The notes: generated by a model not told the origin, from the sequence alone. 32,924 nucleotides of DNA from Chloroflexota bacterium (GCA_009773005.1 WOUT01000027.1:1-32924), one strand, 5' to 3'; counted from the first letter of the stretch, positions 23,732-32,369 are shown. Numbers and translations: made by a program.

Positions 23732-25633
23732 TTATTCTTCTATACTCCAGTCATCTCCGCCGCGTTTATGCTTTTTAGTCACCATCGTGAGGTCGCGGTC
23801 GGGATCGTAAGTAACAACCACGTGCTTGCTTTTCTTTTTCTTCTTCTTGCCTTTATCTGACTCTTCGCTATCTTCTTCGTCAGACAAGACAGCGGTATCC
23901 AAAACTTCAGGTCGAAGCGTAAATATCTCTTCGAGGGAGATCTCTTCTTCCAGTTCTGCCACTGGTTCGCCGGCAGCAAGTTGTTTCTCTTCAACCTCTT
24001 TGGCTTCACCGGCAAGGATTAATTCAGTGGCTGCTGTTACTTCAACTACTGGCGTTTCGGCAATCGATTCAATCGTTGCCACAAGTTCGGGTTCAGCGGC
24101 TTTGAGTTTCGCAGCCTCTTGTTCTGCAACAAGTTGCTCGTCAAGCGCGGTCATCATCAATTCAATGTTAACCATGGCGCGAGGGCCGATCCCTTGCAGG
24201 CGAAGAATATTGTCAGCCTCGATTTTCATCTGAACAGCCAACTCACCCAAGTTTGCAAACCCGGCTTCTTGCAGGATGTATGCTACATGTTCCGGTAAGC
24301 CGCTGTCAAGAATGTTGACCTCAAATGCGGATGCAGGAACCAGTTTTTTCAGTTGCTCAAAGCGGCTTTCTTCAGCCTTCTTTTGTTCCTCGGTCTTGGC
24401 GGTTGCTTTTTTCTCGACCCGGTCGACAAACTTGGCCATGAGATCGAATTCTTCAGGAGAAAGCGGTCGTCCTTCAGCCTTTCGCCCGAGGAATTCTTCC
24501 ATTTTCACAGAAATATCTTTTTCAGCAACAGCCATGGCAGCGAAACCAGGATCATTTGTCAATTTGAAGAGTGAATCTGAAACTGCTTCCGGCAGACTTT
24601 TGATATCGATACGCCAGCTGGTGAGTTTGGCAGCCAGGCGGGCGTTTTGACCATCGCGGCCGATAGCAAGGCTGAGTTGATCCTCAGGTACAACGACCGT
24701 GGCAGTTTTCCCGCCGCCGACTTTTTGTTCATTGAGATAAACACCGCTCACACGCGCAGGGCTGATGGCTTTGGCGATGAATATTGCCGGATCAGGATTC
24801 CATTCGATTACGTCTATCTTTTCATCATGCAATTCACGCACAATCGCCTGGATGCGGACGCCGCGGATGCCTACGCAAGCGCCAACCGGGTCGATGCCCT
24901 GCTGGGTCGCAGAGACGGCAACCTTGGCGCGCTGACCAGGTTCACGCGCGATGGAGCGAATTTCAACAATGCCGTGAAAGATCTCGGGAACTTCGTTCTC
25001 TAACAAACGGCGCAAGAAATTGCGGTGCGTGCGGGAGAGAATGATCTGCGGTCCGCGTTGATTATCTTTTACTTCCGCAACCAGCGCTCTTACGCGGTCA
25101 TGGATGTGGAATCTTTCGCCAGGGATCATTTCTTTGCGAGGCATACTGGCTTCGGTCTTCATTTCAAGCCCAACCGTTAGACCGGTTCCGCCGACCGACT
25201 GGATCATACCGTTTACGATCTCGCCGAGCTGCTTTTCATAAAAAACCATCTGTGCCTGGCGTTCGGCATCACGGATGCGCTGTTGAATGACCTGTCGGGC
25301 AGTTTGCGCTGCGACGCGGCCAAAATCAGTGGGCGTGGTTTCGACAACAATAAGACCACCCAGTTCACTATCGGGGTTTACTTTTTTGGCTTCTTCGAGA
25401 GAGACTTCGGTGATGTCGTTTTCAACAACTTCCACAACTTCTTTTTCGGCAAAGATGGTTACCTTGCCGGTCTCTGTATCAACTGACGCTTCAACATTTT
25501 GTTGAGCCGAAGCATTTACAGTGCGGCGGTATGCTGACACCATCGCCGATTCCAGCGCTTTCAAAATAATTTCTTTTGGAAGTCCCTTTTCTTCAAGGAC
25601 TTCGTTGAACGCGAGGGTAAATTCGTTCTTCAT
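23732..25633 (-). CDS. nusA: Transcription termination/antitermination factor NusA with a long charged C-terminus
   Basis: From the ATG at 25633 the protein is 633 aa. An N-terminal RNA-polymerase-binding domain (MKNEFTLAFNEVLEEKG) is followed by S1 (GMIQSVGGTGLTVGLEMK onward) and two KH domains (VGACVGIRGVRIQAIV and LSLAIGRDGQNARLAAKL). After these comes a helix-hairpin-helix-like part (LPEHVAYILQEAGF to RLQGIGPRAMVNIE). The last 130 or so residues are acidic and end in a lysine run and a tail including KHVVVTYDPDRDLTMVTKKHK. NusA controls pausing, termination and antitermination. GGAGAG lies upstream of 25633. A longer frame from 25744 is rejected because that ATG touches the predicted -10 box. 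rimP, often upstream, is absent. Confidence 0.95.
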   Translation of the reverse strand: MKNEFTLAFNEVLEEKGLPKEIILKALESAMVSAYRRTVNASAQQNVEASVDTETGKVTIFAEKEVVEVVENDITEVSLEEAKKVNPDSELGGLIVVETTPTDFGRVAAQTARQVIQQRIRDAERQAQMVFYEKQLGEIVNGMIQSVGGTGLTVGLEMKTEASMPRKEMIPGERFHIHDRVRALVAEVKDNQRGPQIILSRTHRNFLRRLLENEVPEIFHGIVEIRSIAREPGQRAKVAVSATQQGIDPVGACVGIRGVRIQAIVRELHDEKIDVIEWNPDPAIFIAKAISPARVSGVYLNEQKVGGGKTATVVVPEDQLSLAIGRDGQNARLAAKLTSWRIDIKSLPEAVSDSLFKLTNDPGFAAMAVAEKDISVKMEEFLGRKAEGRPLSPEEFDLMAKFVDRVEKKATAKTEEQKKAEESRFEQLKKLVPASAFEVNILDSGLPEHVAYILQEAGFANLGELAVQMKIEADNILRLQGIGPRAMVNIELMMTALDEQLVAEQEAAKLKAAEPELVATIESIAETPVVEVTAATELILAGEAKEVEEKQLAAGEPVAELEEEISLEEIFTLRPEVLDTAVLSDEEDSEESDKGKKKKKKSKHVVVTYDPDRDLTMVTKKHKRGGDDWSIEE

Positions 25634-25683
25634 GCTTTTGTCTCTCCACCTGATTGTCAATGCCAATTTTTTTGAGATAATAA

Positions 25684-25708
25684 GAAAAGTGGGGGCTGCC
25701 CACTTTTC
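25684..25708 (-). promoter_or_regulatory. Hairpin in the nusA 5' leader (possible attenuator)
   Basis: In the leftward transcript GAAAAGTGGG pairs perfectly with CCCACTTTTC over a 5-nt loop. The sequence TTATTATCT follows. It starts about 30 nt into the predicted leader and about 75 nt before the start codon. The U-rich 3' side makes it terminator-like, which would suit control of nusA by its own product. Confidence 0.5.
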
Positions 25709-25744
25709 GGTGTTGAAATCTCCTTGACTTACGAACCAATGCAT

Positions 25745-25773
25745 ATTTTATCATAGTGTGAGATAGATAGCAA
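25745..25773 (-). promoter_or_regulatory. Predicted promoter of the nusA operon
   Basis: Minus strand: TTGCTA (25773-25768), 17-nt spacer, TAAAAT (25750-25745). The leader would be about 105 nt and contain the hairpin at 25684-25708. Tandem 14-bp repeats begin at the next base upstream of the -35 box. Confidence 0.5.
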
Positions 25774-25839
25774 GGGTAACTTCGTTTGGGTAACTTCGTT
25801 TTGGTTTCGTTTGGGTAACTTCGTTTGGTATATTCGTTT
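25774..25839. repeat. Tandem 14-bp repeats in the nusA / alpha-glucosidase intergenic region
   Basis: GGGTAACTTCGTTT occurs perfectly at 25774-25787, 25788-25801 and 25813-25826. A partial copy (tggtttcgttt) lies between, and a diverged copy (ggtatattcgttt) lies at 25827-25839. The block sits directly against the -35 box of the nusA promoter and about 40 bp upstream of the -10 box of the rightward alpha-glucosidase gene. Confidence 0.85.
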
Positions 25840-25878
25840 GGATGTCAAGAGAATTCTCGAGTTTTAACTTGGTCAAAG

Positions 25879-25884
25879 TATAAT
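25879..25884 (+). promoter_or_regulatory. -10 box of the alpha-glucosidase gene
   Basis: A consensus TATAAT lies 29 nt before the ATG, with GGGAGAGG (25902-25909) as the ribosome binding site. No good -35 hexamer is seen at 16-18 nt, so an activator may be needed. Confidence 0.45.
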
Positions 25885-25913
25885 TAGCCAATATCGATTT
25901 TGGGAGAGGTTCA

Positions 25914-27518
25914 ATGCAGAATAAGACATTATGGTGGCGGGACGGCGTGATTTATCAGATCTACCCGCGCTCATTTGCAGACAGCAATGGCGACGGGATT
26001 GGCGACCTGCCCGGGATCACCGCCAAACTGGAGTACCTGGCTGATTTGGGAATCGACGCGATCTGGCTTTCTCCCATTAACCCATCCCCGGATGTTGATT
26101 TTGGCTATGATGTGTCTGACTACAAAGCTATTGACCCCAAGTATGGGACGATGGCGGATTTTGACGATCTGGTTAAAAAAGCTCACCAACACAATATCCA
26201 CGTCATTCTCGATCTGGTGCTGAATCACACATCAGATCAGCATCCCTGGTTCATCCAATCCCGAAGCTCGCGCGATAACCCTTATCGCGATTGGTATCTG
26301 TGGCGGGAGAATCCGAAAGGCAAACATTTGCCGCCCAACAATTGGCAGTCCATTTTTGGCGGCAAAGGCTGGGAGTATGATGAAAAGACCGAACAATGGT
26401 ATTTTCACATGTTTTACAAGCAGCAGCCTGATTTGAACTGGCGCAATCCGGCGGTGCGCGCGGAGATGATGTCGATTTTCCGTTTTTGGGCTGACCGCGG
26501 GGTGGATGGCTTCCGGCTGGACGTTTTCAATGAATATTATAAGGATGCAGAATTCCGGGATAATCCGCCCAAATGGGGAATCCGGCCATTTGACCAACAA
26601 AAACACATGCATGATACTGACCAGCCCGAGATGATGGGCATCGTTGAAGAGATCCGAAAGATTTTGGATGGATACCCTGAAAGGTATGCAGTAGGGGAAA
26701 CTTTTATGTCAGGCGCTGATAAAGCCGCGGCGTATTGCGGCCCCGGAAAATTGCATGCCACCTTCAATTTTTCTTTTATGCACAATTTCTGGAATCCAGC
26801 GGGGTTTTTAAAATCGGTTCTGGATTGGGAAGCCTTATTGACTGAAGATTCCTGGCCTAATTATGTGATGAACAATCATGATAATCCGCGCAGCGCAACC
26901 CGTTATCGCGCGCCGGAGAATGATGAACGTCTGAAGGTGGCTGCTGGTATGCTGCTCACTTTGAGGGGGACGCCCTTCCTCTACTCCGGCGAAGAGATCG
27001 GGATGCGGGATATTTCGGTTTCCCGCAGCGAGATTCAGGATCCGCTGGGACTGCACTATTGGCCGTTCAACAAAGGCAGGGATGGCTGCCGTTCACCAAT
27101 GCAGTGGTCGACTGCCCGGTATGCAGGTTTTACCAATGGAAAACCCTGGTTGAAAGCGCACCCAAATTTCATCAAACGAAATGTAGAATTGCAAAAAGCA
27201 GATCCAAAATCACTTCTGAATTTTTATTGTGCCCTGCTGCGCGTCCGCAGAGCGAACCCGGCTTTGCAGCAAGGGATGTTCGTGCCGCTAACCTACAATC
27301 CGCAGCAGATATTGGGATATTTGCGGCAGACTGCGGATCAGACGGTTCTGGTAGCTTTGAATTTTGGAAAACGAAAAGTGAAACTGGCGCTTGGGCCGCG
27401 CCTGAACGACGCCAACTGGGAACTCCTGCTTTCAAATAAAAGGGAAACCACGCCTAAGGTTGAAAGGGGCTGGCTTCAGTTAATGGGTGATGAGGTTTGC
27501 ATTCTGTTGCAGAAATGA
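25914..27518 (+). CDS. GH13 alpha-glucosidase (oligo-1,6-glucosidase type)
   Basis: The 534-aa protein is a full GH13 enzyme. YQIYPRSFADSNGDGIGDLPGI at the N-terminus is typical of the alpha-glucosidase subfamilies. Conserved regions are DLVLNHTSDQHPWF (100-113), GFRLDVFN with nucleophile Asp 203, GETF with acid/base Glu 262, and NNHDNPR with Asp 323. It hydrolyses terminal alpha-glucosides such as isomaltose, maltose or related sugars. No signal peptide is present, so it acts in the cytoplasm on imported oligosaccharides. An intrinsic terminator follows directly, so the gene is transcribed alone. The exact substrate cannot be fixed from motifs. Confidence 0.93.
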   Translation: MQNKTLWWRDGVIYQIYPRSFADSNGDGIGDLPGITAKLEYLADLGIDAIWLSPINPSPDVDFGYDVSDYKAIDPKYGTMADFDDLVKKAHQHNIHVILDLVLNHTSDQHPWFIQSRSSRDNPYRDWYLWRENPKGKHLPPNNWQSIFGGKGWEYDEKTEQWYFHMFYKQQPDLNWRNPAVRAEMMSIFRFWADRGVDGFRLDVFNEYYKDAEFRDNPPKWGIRPFDQQKHMHDTDQPEMMGIVEEIRKILDGYPERYAVGETFMSGADKAAAYCGPGKLHATFNFSFMHNFWNPAGFLKSVLDWEALLTEDSWPNYVMNNHDNPRSATRYRAPENDERLKVAAGMLLTLRGTPFLYSGEEIGMRDISVSRSEIQDPLGLHYWPFNKGRDGCRSPMQWSTARYAGFTNGKPWLKAHPNFIKRNVELQKADPKSLLNFYCALLRVRRANPALQQGMFVPLTYNPQQILGYLRQTADQTVLVALNFGKRKVKLALGPRLNDANWELLLSNKRETTPKVERGWLQLMGDEVCILLQK

Positions 27519-27526
27519 GATTACAT

Positions 27527-27557
27527 AAGTCGGGCTGCGATCACAACCCGACTTTTT
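27527..27557 (+). terminator. Rho-independent terminator after the alpha-glucosidase gene
   Basis: AAGTCGGG (27527-27534) pairs with CCCGACTT (27547-27554) over a 12-nt loop, followed by TTT. It lies between two convergent genes and could serve both. Confidence 0.85.
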
Positions 27558-27568
27558 AGTTATTCAAT

Positions 27569-28648
27569 CTAGATCGGCGTCAGGTCAAACTCGACCCCAT
27601 CCTGTTCACCGGCTTGTTTTAGTGTTTTTACTGCGGCTTCCGAGAGCGGCACGCCTTCCACTGCGGCACGATCTGCCTTTTCAAATTCCTTTTCCCCGTG
27701 GATGTAGATGCGCTCTTCCCCTTCCGCCTTGGGAGATTCTTTGAGCTGGGTAAGCAGCGTGTCCATATCCTTCTTGAATCCTTCGAGCTCGCGAAATGCC
27801 TCGATTTTGACCGCAGCAAAGAAATGCCCGATATTGGCGACAGTATTCCCGGAGGAGCCATAAACCCCTTCTCCAAAACCGGCGCCAGAAAGCACACCTG
27901 CGAAAATATCGACCATCAATGCCAAGCCATACCCCTTATAACCGCGCATGATCTCCGGTCCGCCAAGGGGCATGAGCGCGCCGCCGGAGATGACCTGCGC
28001 CGGGTCTTCAGTGATATTTCCATTATTGTTAACACCCCATCCTGCCGGGATCTTTTTGCCTTCTTTCTGGTAGACTGAAACCCGTCCAATGGGTACGATA
28101 CTGGTTGCCATATCCAAAACAAATGGTCTTTGAGAGTGAGCGGGTACGGCGACCGCGATCGGGTTGGTGCCGAGCATGGCTTTTTTTCCGTGGGTGGGCG
28201 CCACCAGCGGACCGGAATTGGTGAAACTGACGCCGATCATGTCATGCGGCAGCGCCATCATGGCGTAATACCCTGCAATGCCGTAATGGTTGCTGTTTCG
28301 CACAGTCGCGAGGGCTATTCCCGAACCTTGCGCCTTCTCAATGCATTGTTTCATTGTTTTTACACCAAGCGGGTGACCGAGACCGTTGCCACCGTCAATG
28401 GCAATTGTGGTCATTGTTTCTTTGAGGGTGGTCATGGGCGAGAGCGGGTTGATCAGACCCTTGCGCAGGCGTGAGCCGTAATAAGTGTTGAGCCGGATGA
28501 TGCCGTGCGAATCCACACCGCGCATATCTGCCGAGAGTAAAACCTCCGCGGCAATGGCGGCATCCTCAACTGGAACCTGCCAGCGCAGAAAATAGCGGAT
28601 CATATAATCTAATAGCGCGGATTGCGAAAAATAGTAATGGGCGGGCAT
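27569..28648 (-). CDS. Malate/L-lactate dehydrogenase family oxidoreductase (Ldh_2 type)
   Basis: The protein is 359 aa from the ATG at 28648, chosen because GGAAGGA lies five bases upstream. Longer frames lack a ribosome binding site. Family signatures are RGVDSHGI (43-50), NSNHYGIAGYYA (118-129) with the catalytic-type His, the GTNPIAVAVP stretch, and RGYKGYGLALMVDI. The fold is the unusual NAD(P)-dependent YlbC/MDH family that acts on 2-hydroxy acids such as malate, lactate, ureidoglycolate or 2,3-diketogulonate. The last 60 residues are charged and variable. The substrate cannot be inferred from the neighbours. Confidence 0.9.
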   Translation of the reverse strand: MPAHYYFSQSALLDYMIRYFLRWQVPVEDAAIAAEVLLSADMRGVDSHGIIRLNTYYGSRLRKGLINPLSPMTTLKETMTTIAIDGGNGLGHPLGVKTMKQCIEKAQGSGIALATVRNSNHYGIAGYYAMMALPHDMIGVSFTNSGPLVAPTHGKKAMLGTNPIAVAVPAHSQRPFVLDMATSIVPIGRVSVYQKEGKKIPAGWGVNNNGNITEDPAQVISGGALMPLGGPEIMRGYKGYGLALMVDIFAGVLSGAGFGEGVYGSSGNTVANIGHFFAAVKIEAFRELEGFKKDMDTLLTQLKESPKAEGEERIYIHGEKEFEKADRAAVEGVPLSEAAVKTLKQAGEQDGVEFDLTPI

Positions 28649-28682
28649 GAGAATCCTTCCGGACATCAGTTGAATTTCAAAA

Positions 28683-28711
28683 ATTATACCTTTGTGAAGA
28701 GGTTTTGTCTT
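28683..28711 (-). promoter_or_regulatory. Predicted promoter of the Ldh_2-family gene
   Basis: Minus strand: AAGACA (28711-28706), 17-nt spacer, TATAAT (28688-28683), giving a leader of about 28 nt with its own ribosome binding site. Confidence 0.5.
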
Positions 28712-28720
28712 GCATTCTTT

Positions 28721-28748
28721 TTGGATGTTTTGTATCCTTAGATACAAT
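28721..28748 (+). promoter_or_regulatory. Promoter of the LamG-like lipoprotein gene with an overlapping palindrome
   Basis: TTGGAT (28721-28726), 16-nt spacer, TACAAT (28743-28748). A perfect palindrome, TTGTATC-ctta-GATACAA (28730-28747), covers the spacer and most of the -10 box, the place for a repressor. It lies upstream of the leftward promoter of the divergent dehydrogenase gene as well. Confidence 0.55.
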
Positions 28749-28768
28749 TATTCACACAGGCAGGGACT

Positions 28769-30316
28769 ATGCGGAAAATTGGATTGATCGTCATCGTGAC
28801 GGTATTTTTGTTAACAGGTTGTGACCGCTCGAATGGAACCGCCATTGTTAATCCAGCGGAAGGGATGCAAGTGGCGACGCTCTCGGGGAATTCTCCACAT
28901 ACCACGCCAATTCCAACAAAGGACCTTGGACCTTTTATCCTGCTGCAGGATGACTTCAGCGATCCCGCATCCGGCTGGGAGATTTTTGACGGTGATTTTG
29001 GCAGGTCGGTGTATGATCGAGGCGGCTATTTGGTTGAAGCGCAGAAGGACGAAACAACCATGTGGGGAACGGCTGGCAAGAACTTTGACAACATCCGTAT
29101 CGATGTGGATGTGCGTATGTTGACTGCGCCTGCTAACGGCAATAATGCATTTGGAGTGGATTGCCGCATCCAACCTAACGGGGATGGATATAGTTTTCAC
29201 ATTTCTTCAGATGGTTGGTTTGCGATCATTAAATTTGAAAACGAAGGCTCAACGCAACTTTATAAATGGGAGCAATCTTCAGCGATCCTTCAGGGCAATG
29301 AGATCAACCACATCACCGCCGTTTGCCAGGGCAATCACCTGACATTCATGGTCAATGACGTTCAATTGGCTGAAGTAACCGATGAAACCTATTCTCAAGG
29401 AGATATCTCACTTTCGGCAACGACTTATGAAACTGAACCAACATCGGTTATGTTCGATGACATTATCGTGCTGCAGCTTGGCAACCCATATGAGTACGAA
29501 GACCGCGAAAGTTACTCGCTTTCGATCATCAACCCTACCCGGAGCCAGGTTTGTTACGTTTACATCGTTCCCTCGAGTGAGGAATATTGGGGGTTTGACC
29601 TGCTGGGGGAAGGCAGTACCATCAACCCTGGCGAAACGATGACTTTTGATGATCTTACGAGCAGCGAGGTGGATGTAAAAGTGGAAACCTGTCAAAATGT
29701 CCGATTAATTGAGAAATACAAAATCAACCTGGCGGAAACCTCTTCGATTCTGCTGATCGAACCTCAACTGTTGAACCGCGAAGAATTCACAGACACCCAG
29801 GGTTGGACGAGCGGAGTAGTGGATGGCGGGACGATCTCATACATCAATGGGGATTACTATTCGATCTCGGTGACAGCAGGCGATAAGCTGGTCACAGGAA
29901 CCGGAAATTTTAAAGCGGAAGATACCATTATCGTTACGGATGCTTCATTGGTGAAAACTGGAGCAGATTCAAAGGGAATCTACGGCATTACCTGCCGCAT
30001 GCAGCCGGATAACAGCGGTATCTTCTTTGCCGTCCGCGGCGATGGCAGCGCCAGCATCCGCAAGATCGTAAAGGGTACTTTGGTATTTTTAACGGAATGG
30101 AAATATTCGGATTACATTTACCCGGGCATTAATGCGAACTATATCGAAGGGGATTGCATCGGTACGACCTACACCATGTATGTCAACGGGGATTACATCG
30201 CCTCGGTGGAAGATTCGGATTTTTCCAACGGGTATGTTGGAACCGCGGTCTTTTCTCCTCCAGGTCCAACCACCCAAGCGGATTTTGATTTTGTGGATGT
30301 GTATTTAGGGCATTAA
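28769..30316 (+). CDS. Lipoprotein with two LamG/concanavalin-like domains
   Basis: The 515-aa protein has a lipoprotein signal with lipobox LTGC (Cys 18) and a Thr/Pro-containing linker. Two related beta-sandwich domains follow. The first starts LQDDFSDPASGWEIFDGD and has GVDCRIQPNGDGYSFHIS and FMVNDVQLAEVTD. The second starts NREEFTDTQGWTSG and has GITCRMQPDNSGIFFAVR and MYVNGDYIASVED. Between them is a short beta-rich segment of about 100 residues with paired Cys. The domains resemble LamG-like/DUF1080 folds that often bind carbohydrates, so a surface glycan-binding role is possible; this is inference. A palindrome overlaps its promoter, so it is likely regulated. Confidence 0.82.
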   Translation: MRKIGLIVIVTVFLLTGCDRSNGTAIVNPAEGMQVATLSGNSPHTTPIPTKDLGPFILLQDDFSDPASGWEIFDGDFGRSVYDRGGYLVEAQKDETTMWGTAGKNFDNIRIDVDVRMLTAPANGNNAFGVDCRIQPNGDGYSFHISSDGWFAIIKFENEGSTQLYKWEQSSAILQGNEINHITAVCQGNHLTFMVNDVQLAEVTDETYSQGDISLSATTYETEPTSVMFDDIIVLQLGNPYEYEDRESYSLSIINPTRSQVCYVYIVPSSEEYWGFDLLGEGSTINPGETMTFDDLTSSEVDVKVETCQNVRLIEKYKINLAETSSILLIEPQLLNREEFTDTQGWTSGVVDGGTISYINGDYYSISVTAGDKLVTGTGNFKAEDTIIVTDASLVKTGADSKGIYGITCRMQPDNSGIFFAVRGDGSASIRKIVKGTLVFLTEWKYSDYIYPGINANYIEGDCIGTTYTMYVNGDYIASVEDSDFSNGYVGTAVFSPPGPTTQADFDFVDVYLGH

Positions 30317-30339
30317 GATGACTATGGTCTATTAAGTTA

Positions 30340-30374
30340 GACCTGACAGGTTTGAAAAACCTGTCAGGTCTTTT
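30340..30374. terminator. Bidirectional-type terminator between the lipoprotein and fhs genes
   Basis: GACCTGACAGGTTT (30340-30353) and AAACCTGTCAGGTC (30357-30370) form a 14-bp perfect stem with a 3-nt loop, followed on the plus strand by TTTT. Both convergent genes end here. Its core matches the groEL terminator. Confidence 0.85.
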
Positions 30375-30378
30375 AATG

Positions 30379-32307
30379 TCAACTCAAACCGATGATCTTG
30401 CCGGTGTCCGGTTCAATATCGATCTCCATGAACATGGGACGGGTGGGCAGCCCTGGCATGGTGGACATGGTGCCCAGCAGGGGATAGAGGAAACCAGCCC
30501 CCACTGATGCGCGGATGTCGCGGATGGGGATGCGGAAACCTTTGGGAACGCCTTTAAGTGCGGCGTCATGCGACAGGCTGAGATGGGTCTTTGCCATGCA
30601 AATGGGCAGCTTGCCAAAACCCAGCCGGGTGTAATCAGCGATGCGTTCTTCCGCTTCGGGCAAGTAATCGACCCCGTCGGCGCCATAAACCTCGCGGGCG
30701 ATGGTCTCGATTTTCTCTTTGATCGACTTTTCCAACGAATAAAGGAATTTGAAATCGGACGGCATTTCAGCCGCCTTGATGACAGCGTTTGCCAGCGCAA
30801 CTGCACCCTCGCCGCCCTTCTCCCAGTGTTCGCAGACAACGGCATCAACCGCGCCGCCTTCTTCGATTGCGGCTTTGCGGATCAATTCCAATTCAGCCGG
30901 GGTGTCATTGAGGAAGCGGTTGACCGCCACCACCACAGGGACGCCGAATTTGCGCGCGGTTTTAATGTGATGTAACAGGTTGCCCATTCCAGCGCTTAAC
31001 AGGTCGAGATTTTCGGAAGTGTAAGCCGGGTCAAGTGGTTTGCCTGCCACAACCTTTGGTCCGCCGCCATGCATCTTAAGGGCGCGGACGGTGGCAACCA
31101 GCACCACTACAGAGGGAATGAGCCCTGAGTAACGGCACTTTATATTCATGAATTTTTCCATGCCCATGTCGGCGCCGAATCCGGATTCAGTAATCACGTA
31201 ATCAGACAACTTTAAAGCGATCTTGTCCGCAATGATTGAAGAATTCCCGTGGGCGATATTGGCGAAAGGACCAGCGTGAACGAAGACGGGTGTGCCTTCC
31301 ACAGTTTGCATCAGGTTGGGTTTGATGGCGTCTCGCATGAGCACGGTCATCGCTCCCGCCACGCCTAGATCCTCGGCGGTGACAGCGTCACCCGCCTTGC
31401 TGATGCCAATGACGATTTTGCCCAGACGTTCACGCATGTCTTTGAGGCTGCTGGTAAGCGCGAGGATTGCCATGATCTCAGAAGCGACGGTGATGTCAAA
31501 ACCAGTGTTACGAGTGAAGCCTTTTTCTTCCGGACCGACGCCAACGGTGATGCCGCGCAGAAAACGGTCAGAAGTATCCATGACGCGCCGCCAGGTGATG
31601 GTTTCAGGGTCGATATCGAGCCGGCAAAGTTTCCGGCGTTCTTCGGGGGTCAGTTCGTTCGGGTCGGCGGTCGTGATCTTTAGTTTTTCAAGTCTCACCA
31701 CCATCCCTTTGGTGAAATGACGCTTGCCGCTTTTATCGGGGGGAAGAAGCCGGTTGAACAATTGTTCATCGGTGGCTTCGGATTCGTGGAACATGCGCGC
31801 GTCAATCGCGGCAGCCATAAGATTATTCGCCGCGGTGATGGCGTGAATATCGCCGGTGAGATGCAGATTAAACTCTTCCATCGGTATAACCTGCGAATAG
31901 CCGCCGCCTGCCGCGCCGCCTTTGATGCCGAAGGTGGGTCCTTGAGAGGGCTGGCGGATGCAAGTGATCACCCGCTTGCCCAGGTGCGCGCCAAGCGCTT
32001 GACTGAGCCCAACCGTTGTGGTGGTTTTACCTTCTCCCAGCGGAGTAGGCGTGATGGCAGTGACGTCGATATACTTTCCGTCAGGGATGTGATGCAGGCG
32101 CTGAAGCACCTCAAGCCGAACTTTGGCTTTAGTCTCGCCATATTGCTCGATCTCTGAGGGCAGCAGACCGAGTTCCTCGGCGATGAGGGTGATCGGTTTC
32201 AGAGCGGCTTCTTGCGCGATCTCAATGTCGCTTGGCACAGGTGTGCGTCGTTTCAAAGCAGTGGGTGTAAATGCCTTGCGGTTGATGGCTTTGTCTACCG
32301 GGTTCAT
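30379..32307 (-). CDS. fhs: Formate-tetrahydrofolate ligase, long eukaryote-like form
   Basis: The 642-aa protein ligates formate to tetrahydrofolate with ATP, giving 10-formyl-THF for purines, fMet and one-carbon metabolism. The P-loop-like [11 protein letters not shown] (88-98), EPSQ-like [49 protein letters not shown], and [11 protein letters not shown] are all present. It is about 85 residues longer than clostridial enzymes (about 556 aa). The extra part is a segment at about 171-230 ([18 protein letters not shown] to [11 protein letters not shown]) that animal and fungal C1-THF synthases also have, plus an N-terminal extension. [13 protein letters not shown] at the C-terminus is likewise of the eukaryotic type. 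AGGAGG lies before the ATG. Confidence 0.96.
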   Translation of the reverse strand: MNPVDKAINRKAFTPTALKRRTPVPSDIEIAQEAALKPITLIAEELGLLPSEIEQYGETKAKVRLEVLQRLHHIPDGKYIDVTAITPTPLGEGKTTTTVGLSQALGAHLGKRVITCIRQPSQGPTFGIKGGAAGGGYSQVIPMEEFNLHLTGDIHAITAANNLMAAAIDARMFHESEATDEQLFNRLLPPDKSGKRHFTKGMVVRLEKLKITTADPNELTPEERRKLCRLDIDPETITWRRVMDTSDRFLRGITVGVGPEEKGFTRNTGFDITVASEIMAILALTSSLKDMRERLGKIVIGISKAGDAVTAEDLGVAGAMTVLMRDAIKPNLMQTVEGTPVFVHAGPFANIAHGNSSIIADKIALKLSDYVITESGFGADMGMEKFMNIKCRYSGLIPSVVVLVATVRALKMHGGGPKVVAGKPLDPAYTSENLDLLSAGMGNLLHHIKTARKFGVPVVVAVNRFLNDTPAELELIRKAAIEEGGAVDAVVCEHWEKGGEGAVALANAVIKAAEMPSDFKFLYSLEKSIKEKIETIAREVYGADGVDYLPEAEERIADYTRLGFGKLPICMAKTHLSLSHDAALKGVPKGFRIPIRDIRASVGAGFLYPLLGTMSTMPGLPTRPMFMEIDIEPDTGKIIGLS

Positions 32308-32340
32308 AAGGGTCCTCCTGAGTGTTTGTCAACTGTTCTA

Positions 32341-32369
32341 ATTAAAGACCAGTTTAGTCATAAATGCAA
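32341..32369 (-). promoter_or_regulatory. Predicted promoter of fhs
   Basis: Minus strand: TTGCAT (32369-32364), 17-nt spacer, TTTAAT (32346-32341), about 33 nt before the ATG, with AGGAGG between. Confidence 0.45.

Noticed and set aside
25634-25744. Longer nusA reading frame starting at 25744
   Set aside because: That ATG immediately follows the predicted -10 box, so it would not be in the transcript; the conserved N-terminus and ribosome binding site fit 25633.
28649-28747. Longer dehydrogenase frame starting at 28747
   Set aside because: It would span the predicted promoter; GGAAGGA and family start fit 28648.
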